A program made the translations under genes and the position numbers. A DNA stretch of 19,696 bases, from positions 1 through 19,696 of the forward strand of contig JASEIE010000024.1 of assembly GCA_030024065.1 (NCBI GenBank). Reading direction: 5' to 3'. Positions 13,552 through 19,696 of the stretch are shown in pieces. The notes beneath the pieces are model-generated. The model made no database searches and was not told where the DNA came from. It worked only from the letters and a program-made list of their open reading frames with translations. Every line of letters begins with the position of its first letter. Positions within the stretch are counted from its first letter, which is position 1. The DNA is from Thermodesulfobacteriota bacterium (GTDB taxonomy: Bacteria; Desulfobacterota; BSN033; UBA1163).

Positions 13552-15153
13552 GTGAATCACATTGACACAGACGTTTTGATCATTGGAAGCGGGATAGCCG
13601 GCCTTCGGGCAGCCATTGCAGCGGCCCAACATAACGTGAAGACCGCTGTAATCAGTAAATCTGCCATAGGGACAGGCTCCAACAGCGCCCTGGCCGGTGG
13701 GGGATTATCGACTGCAATTAAAGAAACGGATATGGAAAACCATATCGAAACGACTTTCCGTATCGGTAGGGGGCTCAATGATCGTCAATTGGTCATGGAG
13801 CTGGCTCGCGGAGGGACAAAGGAGATTGAATTTCTGAAAACAATTGGGATCGATCTGGTCCCGAGACCTCCCTTCGGATATTGGGTGAATAGAAAAAAAT
13901 ATCCGGGAAAAACCTTAGGAGGTCGAATCATTATTGAAAAATTGATTCAAATAGCCAACCAATACAACCAGATTCAATTTCTTCCAAATTTCTTTGTGGA
14001 TAAGATCCTCTCTCATGAGGGCCAGGTTTCAGGGGTGGCAGGGTTTGATCAAGAGGGGAGGGCCTGTCTCATCTCATCCAAATCCGTTATCTTGGCCACA
14101 GGAGGCGGGGGAGGAATCTATAAGAGGAACGATAATTACAAACGGATATTAGGAGATGGTTATGCCCTGGCCTTGGAAATGGGTCTCCCGTTAATCGATA
14201 TGGAGTTTGTCCAATTTTACCCCTTCGGTTTTTCAGAACCCGGGTTGCCTCAGCATATCCTCTATCCTCCTTACCCCAAGGAGGTGAAAACCCTTGATGC
14301 CGATGGAAACGACTTTCTTAAAAAACACGGAATCGAGATGAGTCTTGACGAGGTCATCGTTTCTCTCAGGGATAAGATCGGGTATCTGATCTATAAAGAA
14401 AACCAAGAGGGTCAGGTTTTAATGGACTACACCAATGTCCCCGACTCCCGATTTGAAGAATTTCCTTTAAGCCTCTTTCCTAAAAGACGATTCAATTTTA
14501 AGGAAAAGCCGTTTCGGATATCCCCTCTTGCCCATTTCTTTATGGGTGGCGTAAAGATCACCCCATCGTGTGAAACCGATATCCAGGGGTTCTTTGCCGC
14601 AGGAGAAGTGACCGGAGGAGTCCACGGTGCCAATCGTATGGGGGGGAATGCCCTGACAGAGTGTCTGGTCTTTGGTGCCAAAAGCGGTCAGATGGCGGCA
14701 GATTTCGCAAAGAGGCAAACTCCGAAAAAGATTTTCAATCTCCCGGAAGATTGGCCGGGAAGATTCCCCGCTGAAACGAACAGGTCTAAGAACGCCTCCA
14801 AACTTTTAGCCGGACAAAGATCGGTTCAACATTTAGCCTGGAAGTGTGCAGGACCCATCCGGGATGAAAGGCAGATGAAAGAGGCTCTCTCCTCTCTCGA
14901 AACCTTGAGGCAAGAGGTGAAGGGGCTGCAAGTCTTCAGCACCAAAGAGCTGCTCTTGAAAAGGGAGCTGGAAAACAGCCTCCTGGTTCTTAACGCCATC
15001 CTCATCGCTTCCCTTGAAAGGAAGGAAAGCCGAGGCGCCTTTCAGAGGGAGGATTATCCTCAGGAGGGGGGAACCCAATTTTTAAAGAGGATTTCGATTA
15101 GGATGAAAGAGGCTGAGAATGATTTTGAAGTCTCCTGGGAGGATCTCCGTTAA
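13552..15153 (+). CDS. FAD-binding fumarate reductase/succinate dehydrogenase-type flavoprotein
   Basis: 533-residue flavoprotein of the FAD_binding_2 family (fumarate reductase, succinate dehydrogenase, L-aspartate oxidase and relatives). The dinucleotide fold is at the N-terminus: DVLIIGSGIAGLRAAIAA with Gly12, 14 and 17. The SNSALAGGGLS segment follows where the covalent-FAD or substrate loop lies in relatives. Near residue 328 is HFFMGGVKI, and GANRMGGNALTECLVFG carries Arg362, the likely catalytic Arg. The usual QYHPTG is QFYPFG here. The start is GTG 13552, with GGGGGA (13535-13540) about 11 nt upstream. There is no signal peptide and no neighbouring iron-sulfur or membrane-anchor subunit, so it is not a standard respiratory complex. 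A soluble enoate or acyl-CoA-type reductase or dehydrogenase is possible; the substrate is unknown. Confidence 0.85.
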   Translation: MNHIDTDVLIIGSGIAGLRAAIAAAQHNVKTAVISKSAIGTGSNSALAGGGLSTAIKETDMENHIETTFRIGRGLNDRQLVMELARGGTKEIEFLKTIGIDLVPRPPFGYWVNRKKYPGKTLGGRIIIEKLIQIANQYNQIQFLPNFFVDKILSHEGQVSGVAGFDQEGRACLISSKSVILATGGGGGIYKRNDNYKRILGDGYALALEMGLPLIDMEFVQFYPFGFSEPGLPQHILYPPYPKEVKTLDADGNDFLKKHGIEMSLDEVIVSLRDKIGYLIYKENQEGQVLMDYTNVPDSRFEEFPLSLFPKRRFNFKEKPFRISPLAHFFMGGVKITPSCETDIQGFFAAGEVTGGVHGANRMGGNALTECLVFGAKSGQMAADFAKRQTPKKIFNLPEDWPGRFPAETNRSKNASKLLAGQRSVQHLAWKCAGPIRDERQMKEALSSLETLRQEVKGLQVFSTKELLLKRELENSLLVLNAILIASLERKESRGAFQREDYPQEGGTQFLKRISIRMKEAENDFEVSWEDLR

Positions 15154-15180
15154 GGTTTTTAAAGGCTCTCCTTTATAACC
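15154..15180 (+). terminator. Weak hairpin after the flavoprotein gene
   Basis: TAAAGG (15160-15165) pairs with CCTTTA (15170-15175) around CTCT. The flanking GGTT (15154-15157) can add four pairs with AACC (15177-15180) across a small internal loop. It directly follows the stop codon but lacks a proper U-tract. Confidence 0.35.
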
Positions 15181-15195
15181 GTTTCTTTCCAAAGC

Positions 15196-15212
15196 GCTTA
15201 GTCAAATTAAGC
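15196..15212 (+). promoter_or_regulatory. Inverted repeat GCTTA-N7-TAAGC, possible operator
   Basis: GCTTA (15196-15200) and TAAGC (15208-15212) form a dyad 13 bp upstream of the -35 box of the GntR-gene promoter. GntR/FadR-type dimers bind short dyads, so it could be a regulator site, but it does not match the known FadR consensus. Confidence 0.3.
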
Positions 15213-15225
15213 TGTGATTTTTTTC

Positions 15226-15254
15226 TTGACACGATTTTTTGAAAGAGTTATACA
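15226..15254 (+). promoter_or_regulatory. Sigma70-type promoter for the GntR-UbiD module
   Basis: TTGACA (15226-15231) is a perfect -35 box. It is separated by exactly 17 bp from TATACA (15249-15254), five of six matches to the -10 consensus. Transcription would begin near 15261, about 37 nt before the GntR start codon. This is the best promoter in the window and suggests an independently transcribed GntR-UbiD unit that could regulate itself. Confidence 0.7.
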
Positions 15255-15297
15255 TATTACCGATTAAAAAGCCCCTCTATCGGGAAAGAAGAGAGAG

Positions 15298-15990
15298 ATG
15301 GTTTTCAATCAGGTTCGTCAAGGAAGAATCTCTGATAATATTGTCGCCCAAATCAAAAATGCCATTTTAACCGGCGACTACAAATCCGGGGATAAGTTGC
15401 CTTCTGAGAAAGAACTTGAAAAACTCTTTAATGTGAGCCGGGTTCCTCTCAGAGAAGCCTTGCGGTCCCTGGAAGAGATGGGAATGATTGTGATCAAGGC
15501 GGGGGTCTTAGGGGGAGCCTTCGTCGCGCAGATGGGAATAAAATCGGTCAGCGATTCCCTCTCCAATATGGTTCGCCTGGGGAAGATCAGCGTCGGCGAT
15601 ATCTGGGAATTTCGGCTCTCGATCGAACCCAGTATCTCTCGTCTGGCAGCAGAGCGAAGAACCGATTGGGACATCCAACAGATGGAGGAAATGACCTCTA
15701 TCAGGGAGAAGGCGGTGAAGACCCGGAAGGCTCCGGTGGTCTCGAACATTGATTTCCATCAAGCCATTGCCATGGCTGCTAAGAACCCCTTAATCATTCT
15801 GGTCATGAATACCATCGCTGAGATCCTCATGGAGGAATTTAAAAGATTCAATTTCAGTTTAAGCGATCATCAAAGTATCATCAAATTTCACAGGGAAATT
15901 TTTAATTGTATTAAGAACAGGGATTCCCAACATGTTGGAGATATCATGTATGTCCATTTGATGGATGTGAAGAAAAGGCTAAAGATTTAA
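15298..15990 (+). CDS. GntR-family regulator, FadR/FCD subfamily
   Basis: 230-residue transcription factor. The N-terminal winged helix-turn-helix (about residues 10-75) shows the GntR signature: ISDNIVAQIKNAILTG, then GDKLPSEKELEKLFNVSR and VPLREALRSLEEMGMI. The C-terminal all-helical FCD domain (about residues 90-225) has candidate metal or ligand residues in EFRLSIEP, NIDFHQAIA, FHREIFNCI and YVHLMD. Members of this subfamily usually bind an organic acid or acyl-CoA and release DNA. A weak purine-rich RBS (GAGAGAG) precedes ATG 15298. It lies 35 bp ahead of the UbiD gene and most likely controls that gene, and perhaps the CoA-transferase, according to the aromatic acid or its CoA ester (inference). 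Confidence 0.92.
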   Translation: MVFNQVRQGRISDNIVAQIKNAILTGDYKSGDKLPSEKELEKLFNVSRVPLREALRSLEEMGMIVIKAGVLGGAFVAQMGIKSVSDSLSNMVRLGKISVGDIWEFRLSIEPSISRLAAERRTDWDIQQMEEMTSIREKAVKTRKAPVVSNIDFHQAIAMAAKNPLIILVMNTIAEILMEEFKRFNFSLSDHQSIIKFHREIFNCIKNRDSQHVGDIMYVHLMDVKKRLKI

Positions 15991-16025
15991 TTGGCATCAA
16001 AAATATGAAAGGAGGAGGTTTAAAA

Positions 16026-17570
16026 ATGGAGAGAGAAGAAGTAAGAAGTCTGAGGTCAACCCTGGATTGGCTGAAAAAAGAAGGTTCTGTGCTTGAGACC
16101 GACAAAGAGGTCGATCCCAAACTGGAGGTAGCGGCCATCCAAAAACGTCTGGACGGGGGGCCCCCCATGATCTTCAATAAGGTGAAGGGCTATTCCAATG
16201 CAAGAATTGCCACGAATGTGATGGGCTCCGATAGGGTCGCCGCTAAAATGTTCGAATGCAAGGACAGAAAGTCGTTGAAATTCAAAATCCACGAAAGCAT
16301 TCTTCAACCCATTCCGCCCAAGATCGTCGACAAAGCGCCCTGCCAGGAAGTGGTGATTGACAAGAATATCGATGTCTGGCCTGTCATTCCCATGATCCAG
16401 CATACCCCCACGGATCCCGGTCGAACCCTCGGCGCAGGCAAAACCGTCGCCTCCCCCAAACAGTTCTGGGGGGGCTGGCACATCAGCTATAACCGGATGA
16501 ATTTCCGAGAGGATCTCGGATGGAAGAACCAATCCACCTTCCAGATCTCTCCGGGATCGCATACCGATCAGATCGCAACAAAGTATTACAAGAAGGAGCC
16601 CATCCCCTTTACGATCAATATGGGAATTCCTCCGGCAGCCACGCTGATGGCTGGATCAGGGTTTATGTACACGATTCTGCCAAGGGGATGTGACGAACTT
16701 GGTATTGCCGGAGCCCTTCAGGGATTCCCCCTGGAGATGGTGAAATGCAAGACCATCGACGCCTATGCCATTGCCGAGGCCGAGTATGTTATTGAAGGAT
16801 ACCTGGATACCACGAAAAAGCTATGGGAGAGCCCCCTGGCTGAGAAAGATCAGAGACAGGGCGTCTATCCCTTCCACCCAGAATGGTCAGGCTATATGGG
16901 AAAGGCCTATCGAACCTATCAATTCACGGTCACTGGCATCACCCACCGGAAAGACCGACCCATTTACGATCCCTTAATCGTCCACGGATACGACAACCAC
17001 AACATCGACGTCATCTGCCGTGAAGCCTGTTTCTTTGAACTGGCAGAGAGAATCAGTCCGGGATTCTGCGTGGACACCCACATCCCCATGGCCATTCCCG
17101 ACTGGGGTGGAGTGATCTATCAGGTCAAGAAGAGAAGGGCCAGGGATGAAGGCTATCCCAAGAACCTTCTGGCTGCGGCCCTTTCCTGTTCCCTGGGCGC
17201 CCGTTTCGCCATGGTGGTCGACACCGACATCAATATTTATTCGGCCGACGATTTAATATGGGCATTGGCCACCCGCGTCGACGCAAGAGAAGGCATCACC
17301 ATTGTTGCGCCGGGTGGGATGGGACAGACCTTTCAACCTGCGGAGCGGAGTTCTGCCGGTGAGAAGGATTGGACCCAATCCAACATCAAATTCTCTGGCG
17401 CCATCGGAATCGATGCGACCGTTCCCTACAAGTATACGGATGCGTTTTTACGGGCCAGCTATCCGGTCGATGTCGTCAACTTGACGGATTTCTTCTCGGA
17501 TAAGGATATCGAGAAGGCAAAATCCTACCAGGAAGCTTACGCCAAATGGTTCTCTGAAGCAGGCATCTAA
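16026..17570 (+). CDS. UbiD-family prenylated-FMN-dependent (de)carboxylase
   Basis: 514-residue UbiD-type enzyme. ATG 16026 is chosen over the in-frame ATG 16005 because GGAGGAGG (16011-16018) lies 7 nt upstream. The family layout is clear: an N-terminal SLRSTLDWLKKEGSV domain, the SYNRMNFRED cofactor-site segment (Arg157, Arg161), INMGIPPAATLMAGSG, GFPLEMVKC and AEAEYVIEGYL with the Glu253/Glu257 pair. UbiD enzymes need prenylated FMN made by UbiX; no UbiX gene is present here. The Arg usually found between the first motif and the GxxPA motif is not visible. Members act on aromatic or alpha,beta-unsaturated acids, including phthaloyl-CoA and phenylphosphate. With a class III CoA-transferase homologue downstream, phthaloyl-CoA-type decarboxylation is a reasonable but unproven guess. 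Confidence 0.9.
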   Translation: MEREEVRSLRSTLDWLKKEGSVLETDKEVDPKLEVAAIQKRLDGGPPMIFNKVKGYSNARIATNVMGSDRVAAKMFECKDRKSLKFKIHESILQPIPPKIVDKAPCQEVVIDKNIDVWPVIPMIQHTPTDPGRTLGAGKTVASPKQFWGGWHISYNRMNFREDLGWKNQSTFQISPGSHTDQIATKYYKKEPIPFTINMGIPPAATLMAGSGFMYTILPRGCDELGIAGALQGFPLEMVKCKTIDAYAIAEAEYVIEGYLDTTKKLWESPLAEKDQRQGVYPFHPEWSGYMGKAYRTYQFTVTGITHRKDRPIYDPLIVHGYDNHNIDVICREACFFELAERISPGFCVDTHIPMAIPDWGGVIYQVKKRRARDEGYPKNLLAAALSCSLGARFAMVVDTDINIYSADDLIWALATRVDAREGITIVAPGGMGQTFQPAERSSAGEKDWTQSNIKFSGAIGIDATVPYKYTDAFLRASYPVDVVNLTDFFSDKDIEKAKSYQEAYAKWFSEAGI

Positions 17571-17594
17571 ACAGAGATAAAACGTAAACATCAC

Positions 17595-17654
17595 ATCGCT
17601 TGCTCCCGGTCGCAAGGATAGCCAGTATCCAAGCCCTTACGGGGAGCGAGCGAT
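17595..17654 (+). repeat. Inverted repeat after ubiD-like gene
   Basis: ATCGCTTGCTCCC (17595-17607) pairs with GGGAGCGAGCGAT (17642-17654), thirteen positions with a single wobble. Inside is a small GGATA-GCCAG-TATCC hairpin. This begins a repeat-only stretch, about 17575-18000, that holds no gene I can support. It may serve as a transcription end for ubiD, although no T-run follows. Confidence 0.6.
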
Positions 17655-17685
17655 ATTGCAAGTTTTGCATGACGGGTTCGTCACC

Positions 17686-17705
17686 CCTGCCTACCGGCAG
17701 GCAGG
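17686..17705 (-). repeat. 20-bp palindromic mini-repeat, copy 2
   Basis: This sequence is the exact reverse complement of the 20-bp palindrome at 8625-8644, with arms built on CCTGCC and GGCAGG. The exact match over 9 kb apart, outside any gene, marks it as a dispersed repeat. Confidence 0.75.
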
Positions 17706-17760
17706 CGTGAATCATGAAAATATAACAAGCTTCCCTCCCCCTTTGGAGGCAGTGTCGTAA

Positions 17761-17891
17761 GTCCGTTCATGGTTCGACAGGGCCTGTCCTCTCCGAGGCA
17801 GAGGCTCTCTGAGCCGGAGGCTGAGCGAACCGTTCGTCCCTTCGAGAGCCTCAGGGCGAACGGTGAGTCGAAGGGCTCACCACGAACGGAC
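17761..17891 (+). repeat. 131-bp imperfect inverted repeat with nested palindromes
   Basis: GTCCGTTCATGGT (17761-17773) is complementary to ACCACGAACGGAC (17879-17891) at twelve of thirteen positions. Nested inside, CCGTTCG (17830-17836) pairs with CGAACGG (17857-17863), with CCCTTCGAGAGCCTCAGGG between them. The CCCTTCGA/CCTGAG wording recurs in the neighbouring repeat at 17914-17981. It appears to be a dispersed palindromic repeat cluster without coding capacity. Confidence 0.65.
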
Positions 17892-17913
17892 CGCGCCACA
17901 TTCAAAATCAATT

Positions 17914-17981
17914 AATCAGCCGTTCACCCTGAGCTTGCCTGCCTGTGCCTGGCAGACAGGTCGAAGGGGAAACGGCTGATT
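17914..17981 (+). repeat. Inverted repeat interrupted by a third mini-palindrome
   Basis: AATCAGCCGTT (17914-17924) and AACGGCTGATT (17971-17981) are perfect 11-bp inverted repeats. Between them, CCCTGAGCTTG and TCGAAGGGG are split by a 23-bp palindrome (17938-17960) beginning CCTGCCTG and ending CAGACAGG, a variant of the palindromes at 8625-8644 and 17686-17705. Confidence 0.7.
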
Positions 17982-18028
17982 ACGACACAGTCCATAGGGG
18001 AGAAGAGGTATTTAAGGAGACAACATCG

Positions 18029-19288
18029 ATGGATAATAAGAAAAAGGTTCTCAAGGGTTGTCGGGTTCTCGATATCAGCAATGAGCTGGGTTTAATTTGC
18101 GGCAAGATCCTGGGTGATTTAGGGGCGGATGTGATTAAAGTGGAACCACCGGGTGGAGATCCTTCCCGGAATATCGGTCCCTTTTACAAAGACACACCTC
18201 ATCCGGAAAAAAGCCTTTACTGGTTGGCCTACAATAATAATAAGAGAGGCGTCACGTTAAACCTCGAGACCGCCGATGGCCGTGAAATACTGAAGAAGCT
18301 CGTTAAAACCGCTGATATCGTCATCGAGTCTTTTTCGCCGGGGCATCTGGACGGATTGGGGCTGGGTTATTCGGGCCTGAGCGGGTTGACCAATGGAAAG
18401 ATCATCCTGACCTCAATCACGCCTTTTGGACAGAAGGGCCCTTATAAGAACTACAAGGTCTCTGATATCGGGATCATGGCGATGAGCGGTTGCATGTATC
18501 TGCTGGGCGATGTTGACCGTCCTCCGGTGCGGACGAGTTTTCCGGTATCCTATGTATGGACTGGGGCCTATGCCGCACTGGGAACAGTGATGGCTTTTTT
18601 CCATCAACGGATGACCGGGAAAGGACAGCATGTGGATGTATCCGCCCAGGCGAGTGCGGCCTGGTCTGCGGATACGGCCCCCTTTTACTGGGAGGCGGAC
18701 GGCACCATGACGAAGCGGGTGGGCAATGCCATCGCCGGCCGGAGCATTCATGGGGCAATCATGAAGGCCGCTTACCCGTGTAAAGACGGTTACATCTGCT
18801 GGCTCATTTACGGAGCCAGGGCAGGGGGGATCACGAATAAAGAGACGGTGAAATGGATGGATGAGAAGGGAATGGCGACCGACTGGTTGAAATCGAAGGA
18901 TTGGGATAAGTTTGATCCCGGTTCTGCGAAACAAGAAGATTTTGATCAGATTATGGGGCCTGTCGCCAATTTTCTTAGCGGGATGACGAAGATGGAATTC
19001 CTTGAAGAAGCGGTGAGGAGAAGGATCATGGGTTATCCCGTATCCACATCAAAGGATATTATGGAGAACCCCCAGCTCCGGGCAAGGGAGGTGTGGCAGG
19101 AGATAGAGCATTCCGAACTTGGAGAAACCCTTACCTATCCTGGGCCCTGGGTGAAATTTTCCGAGTCTTCGTGCGGGGTCGAGCGTCGAGCTCCGCTCAT
19201 CGGAGAGCACAATCCCGACATTTATGTCAAGGAGCTGGGATTGTCTGAAGAGGATCTGGTCATACTGAAACAGGGGAATATCATCTAA
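18029..19288 (+). CDS. Class III (CaiB/BaiF) CoA-transferase family protein, possibly non-catalytic subunit
   Basis: 419-residue member of the formyl-CoA transferase/CaiB/BaiF family, which moves CoA between carboxylic acids in the cytosol. ATG 18029 is preferred to an in-frame ATG at 17945, which lies inside a repeat; AAGGAGA (18014-18020) is 8 nt upstream. Family motifs are LKGCRVLDISNE, ILGDLGADVIKVEPPGGDP, NNNKRGVTLNLETADGREI, ADIVIESFSPG and TGKGQHVDVSAQAS. In the last motif relatives usually read like VDVSMQDA, with the catalytic Asp after the Gln. By eye the equivalent here is Ala208, so the Asp seems absent. Two-subunit enzymes of this family, such as those acting on benzylsuccinate or phthalate, can have one subunit without the Asp. 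A partner gene is not in the window; a transposase follows. Confidence 0.87.
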   Translation: MDNKKKVLKGCRVLDISNELGLICGKILGDLGADVIKVEPPGGDPSRNIGPFYKDTPHPEKSLYWLAYNNNKRGVTLNLETADGREILKKLVKTADIVIESFSPGHLDGLGLGYSGLSGLTNGKIILTSITPFGQKGPYKNYKVSDIGIMAMSGCMYLLGDVDRPPVRTSFPVSYVWTGAYAALGTVMAFFHQRMTGKGQHVDVSAQASAAWSADTAPFYWEADGTMTKRVGNAIAGRSIHGAIMKAAYPCKDGYICWLIYGARAGGITNKETVKWMDEKGMATDWLKSKDWDKFDPGSAKQEDFDQIMGPVANFLSGMTKMEFLEEAVRRRIMGYPVSTSKDIMENPQLRAREVWQEIEHSELGETLTYPGPWVKFSESSCGVERRAPLIGEHNPDIYVKELGLSEEDLVILKQGNII

Positions 19289-19319
19289 GTACACTGGTTC
19301 GTAAGTTCGGTTACGTATT

Positions 19320-19696
19320 TTATGCGGCCAGTCTTTCAGAGACTGCCGCGGCTGTTTTGATCTTGCGGAGCAAGTTATTCAGATCTTTTCGGGTAAATTT
19401 CCATTCGAACGGTTTGGCAATTTGCTCATAATAATGTTGAAAGCCGATGAGTCGTTCTGTAAGTTCTTCCAGCGACTTGAAATCATTCGGTGTAAGGGCC
19501 TTACGTTGGAGGATTGAAAAATAGATTTCAATTTGGTTCAACCAGCTTGCGTGGACTGGTGTATGAACAAGCACCAGGTTGGCATAGCGTGATTGCAGTC
19601 TCTCAACGGAACGGGGACCACGATGGGCAGAACCATTGTCTACAATCCAAAAGACTCGCCTGCCTCGGCATAAGGCGGCCGGCTCATAACATCGGC
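19320..19696 (-). CDS. IS630-type transposase, 3' part (runs off window)
   Basis: The minus strand is open from the right edge to the TAA at 19322-19320. It encodes about 124 residues of the C-terminal half of a DDE transposase: IVDNGSAHRGPRS (the second catalytic Asp), then LVHTPVHASWLNQIEIYFSI with the catalytic Glu, and QRKALTPNDF. These are typical of IS630/Tc1-mariner-like proteins. The frame extends upstream of the GTG at 19574 through the conserved Asp motif, so 19574 is not the real start and the gene begins outside the window. The stop lies 31 bp from the converging CoA-transferase stop. Terminal inverted repeats cannot be assigned from one end alone. Confidence 0.85.
   Translation of the reverse strand, partial: RCYEPAALCRGRRVFWIVDNGSAHRGPRSVERLQSRYANLVLVHTPVHASWLNQIEIYFSILQRKALTPNDFKSLEELTERLIGFQHYYEQIAKPFEWKFTRKDLNNLLRKIKTAAAVSERLAA

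Noticed and set aside
16056..16562. 168-residue minus-strand frame
   Set aside because: Entirely antisense to the UbiD gene; composition looks like a codon shadow and no family is recognisable.
17681..17911. 76-residue minus-strand frame in the intergenic repeats
   Set aside because: Made of the palindromic repeats themselves (FDSPFALRLSKG-type wording is what such repeats translate to); not a gene.
17595..17981. Possible CRISPR array
   Set aside because: The repeats are inverted and of different sequence, with no regular spacing or unique spacers, and no cas genes are present.
18413..18934. 173-residue minus-strand frame, rich in Arg, Pro and His
   Set aside because: Antisense to the CoA-transferase homologue; composition typical of the reverse complement of coding sequence.

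Overview
The window looks like part of the genome of an uncultured strictly anaerobic bacterium, most likely a sulfate-reducing or syntrophic Desulfobacterota relative. This is an inference from gene content: a glycyl radical enzyme, an ATP-driven benzoyl-CoA-reductase-like complex, a tungsten aldehyde oxidoreductase, a UbiD decarboxylase and orphan tricarboxylate-transporter binding proteins. No rRNA or other phylogenetic marker is present. Almost everything reads on the plus strand; the only minus-strand gene is a transposase fragment at the right edge.

Region 1 (1-5000) holds an AbrB-like regulator, a periplasmic TctC-type solute-binding protein, an unusually structured intergenic leader (1379-1602), a glycyl radical enzyme of unknown substrate (Cys446-x-Glu448, Gly779) and its radical-SAM activase. 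The activase seems to lack a normal start codon at the position homology predicts.

Region 2 (5000-13340) starts with a possible promoter and a terminator-like hairpin. A long co-directional cluster follows: two HgdB/BcrB-BcrC-type catalytic subunits, two different ASKHA-type ATPase activators (both with cluster cysteines at residues 125 and 164), a four-cluster ferredoxin subunit, an aldehyde:ferredoxin oxidoreductase (AOR)/BamB-type tungstoenzyme, and a second TctC protein. The first four genes match the layout of a class I benzoyl-CoA reductase of the Bzd type. The next two resemble AorAB or BamBC. Having both next to each other suggests either a coupled electron supply for ATP-driven ring reduction or dehydration, or two alternative reductase chemistries in one operon.

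Region 3 (13340-15155) has a 165-bp MITE-like element with perfect 16-bp terminal inverted repeats and a 5-bp target duplication. It is followed by a stand-alone fumarate-reductase/succinate-dehydrogenase-type flavoprotein.

Region 4 (15155-19696) has a clear sigma70-type promoter, a FadR-type GntR regulator, a UbiD-family decarboxylase, about 450 bp of nested inverted repeats, a class III CoA-transferase homologue apparently lacking the catalytic Asp, and the 3' part of an IS630-type transposase. UbiD plus class III CoA-transferase recalls anaerobic phthalate catabolism (CoA transfer, then decarboxylation to benzoyl-CoA), which would feed the reductase of region 2. Substrates of all these enzymes remain inference.
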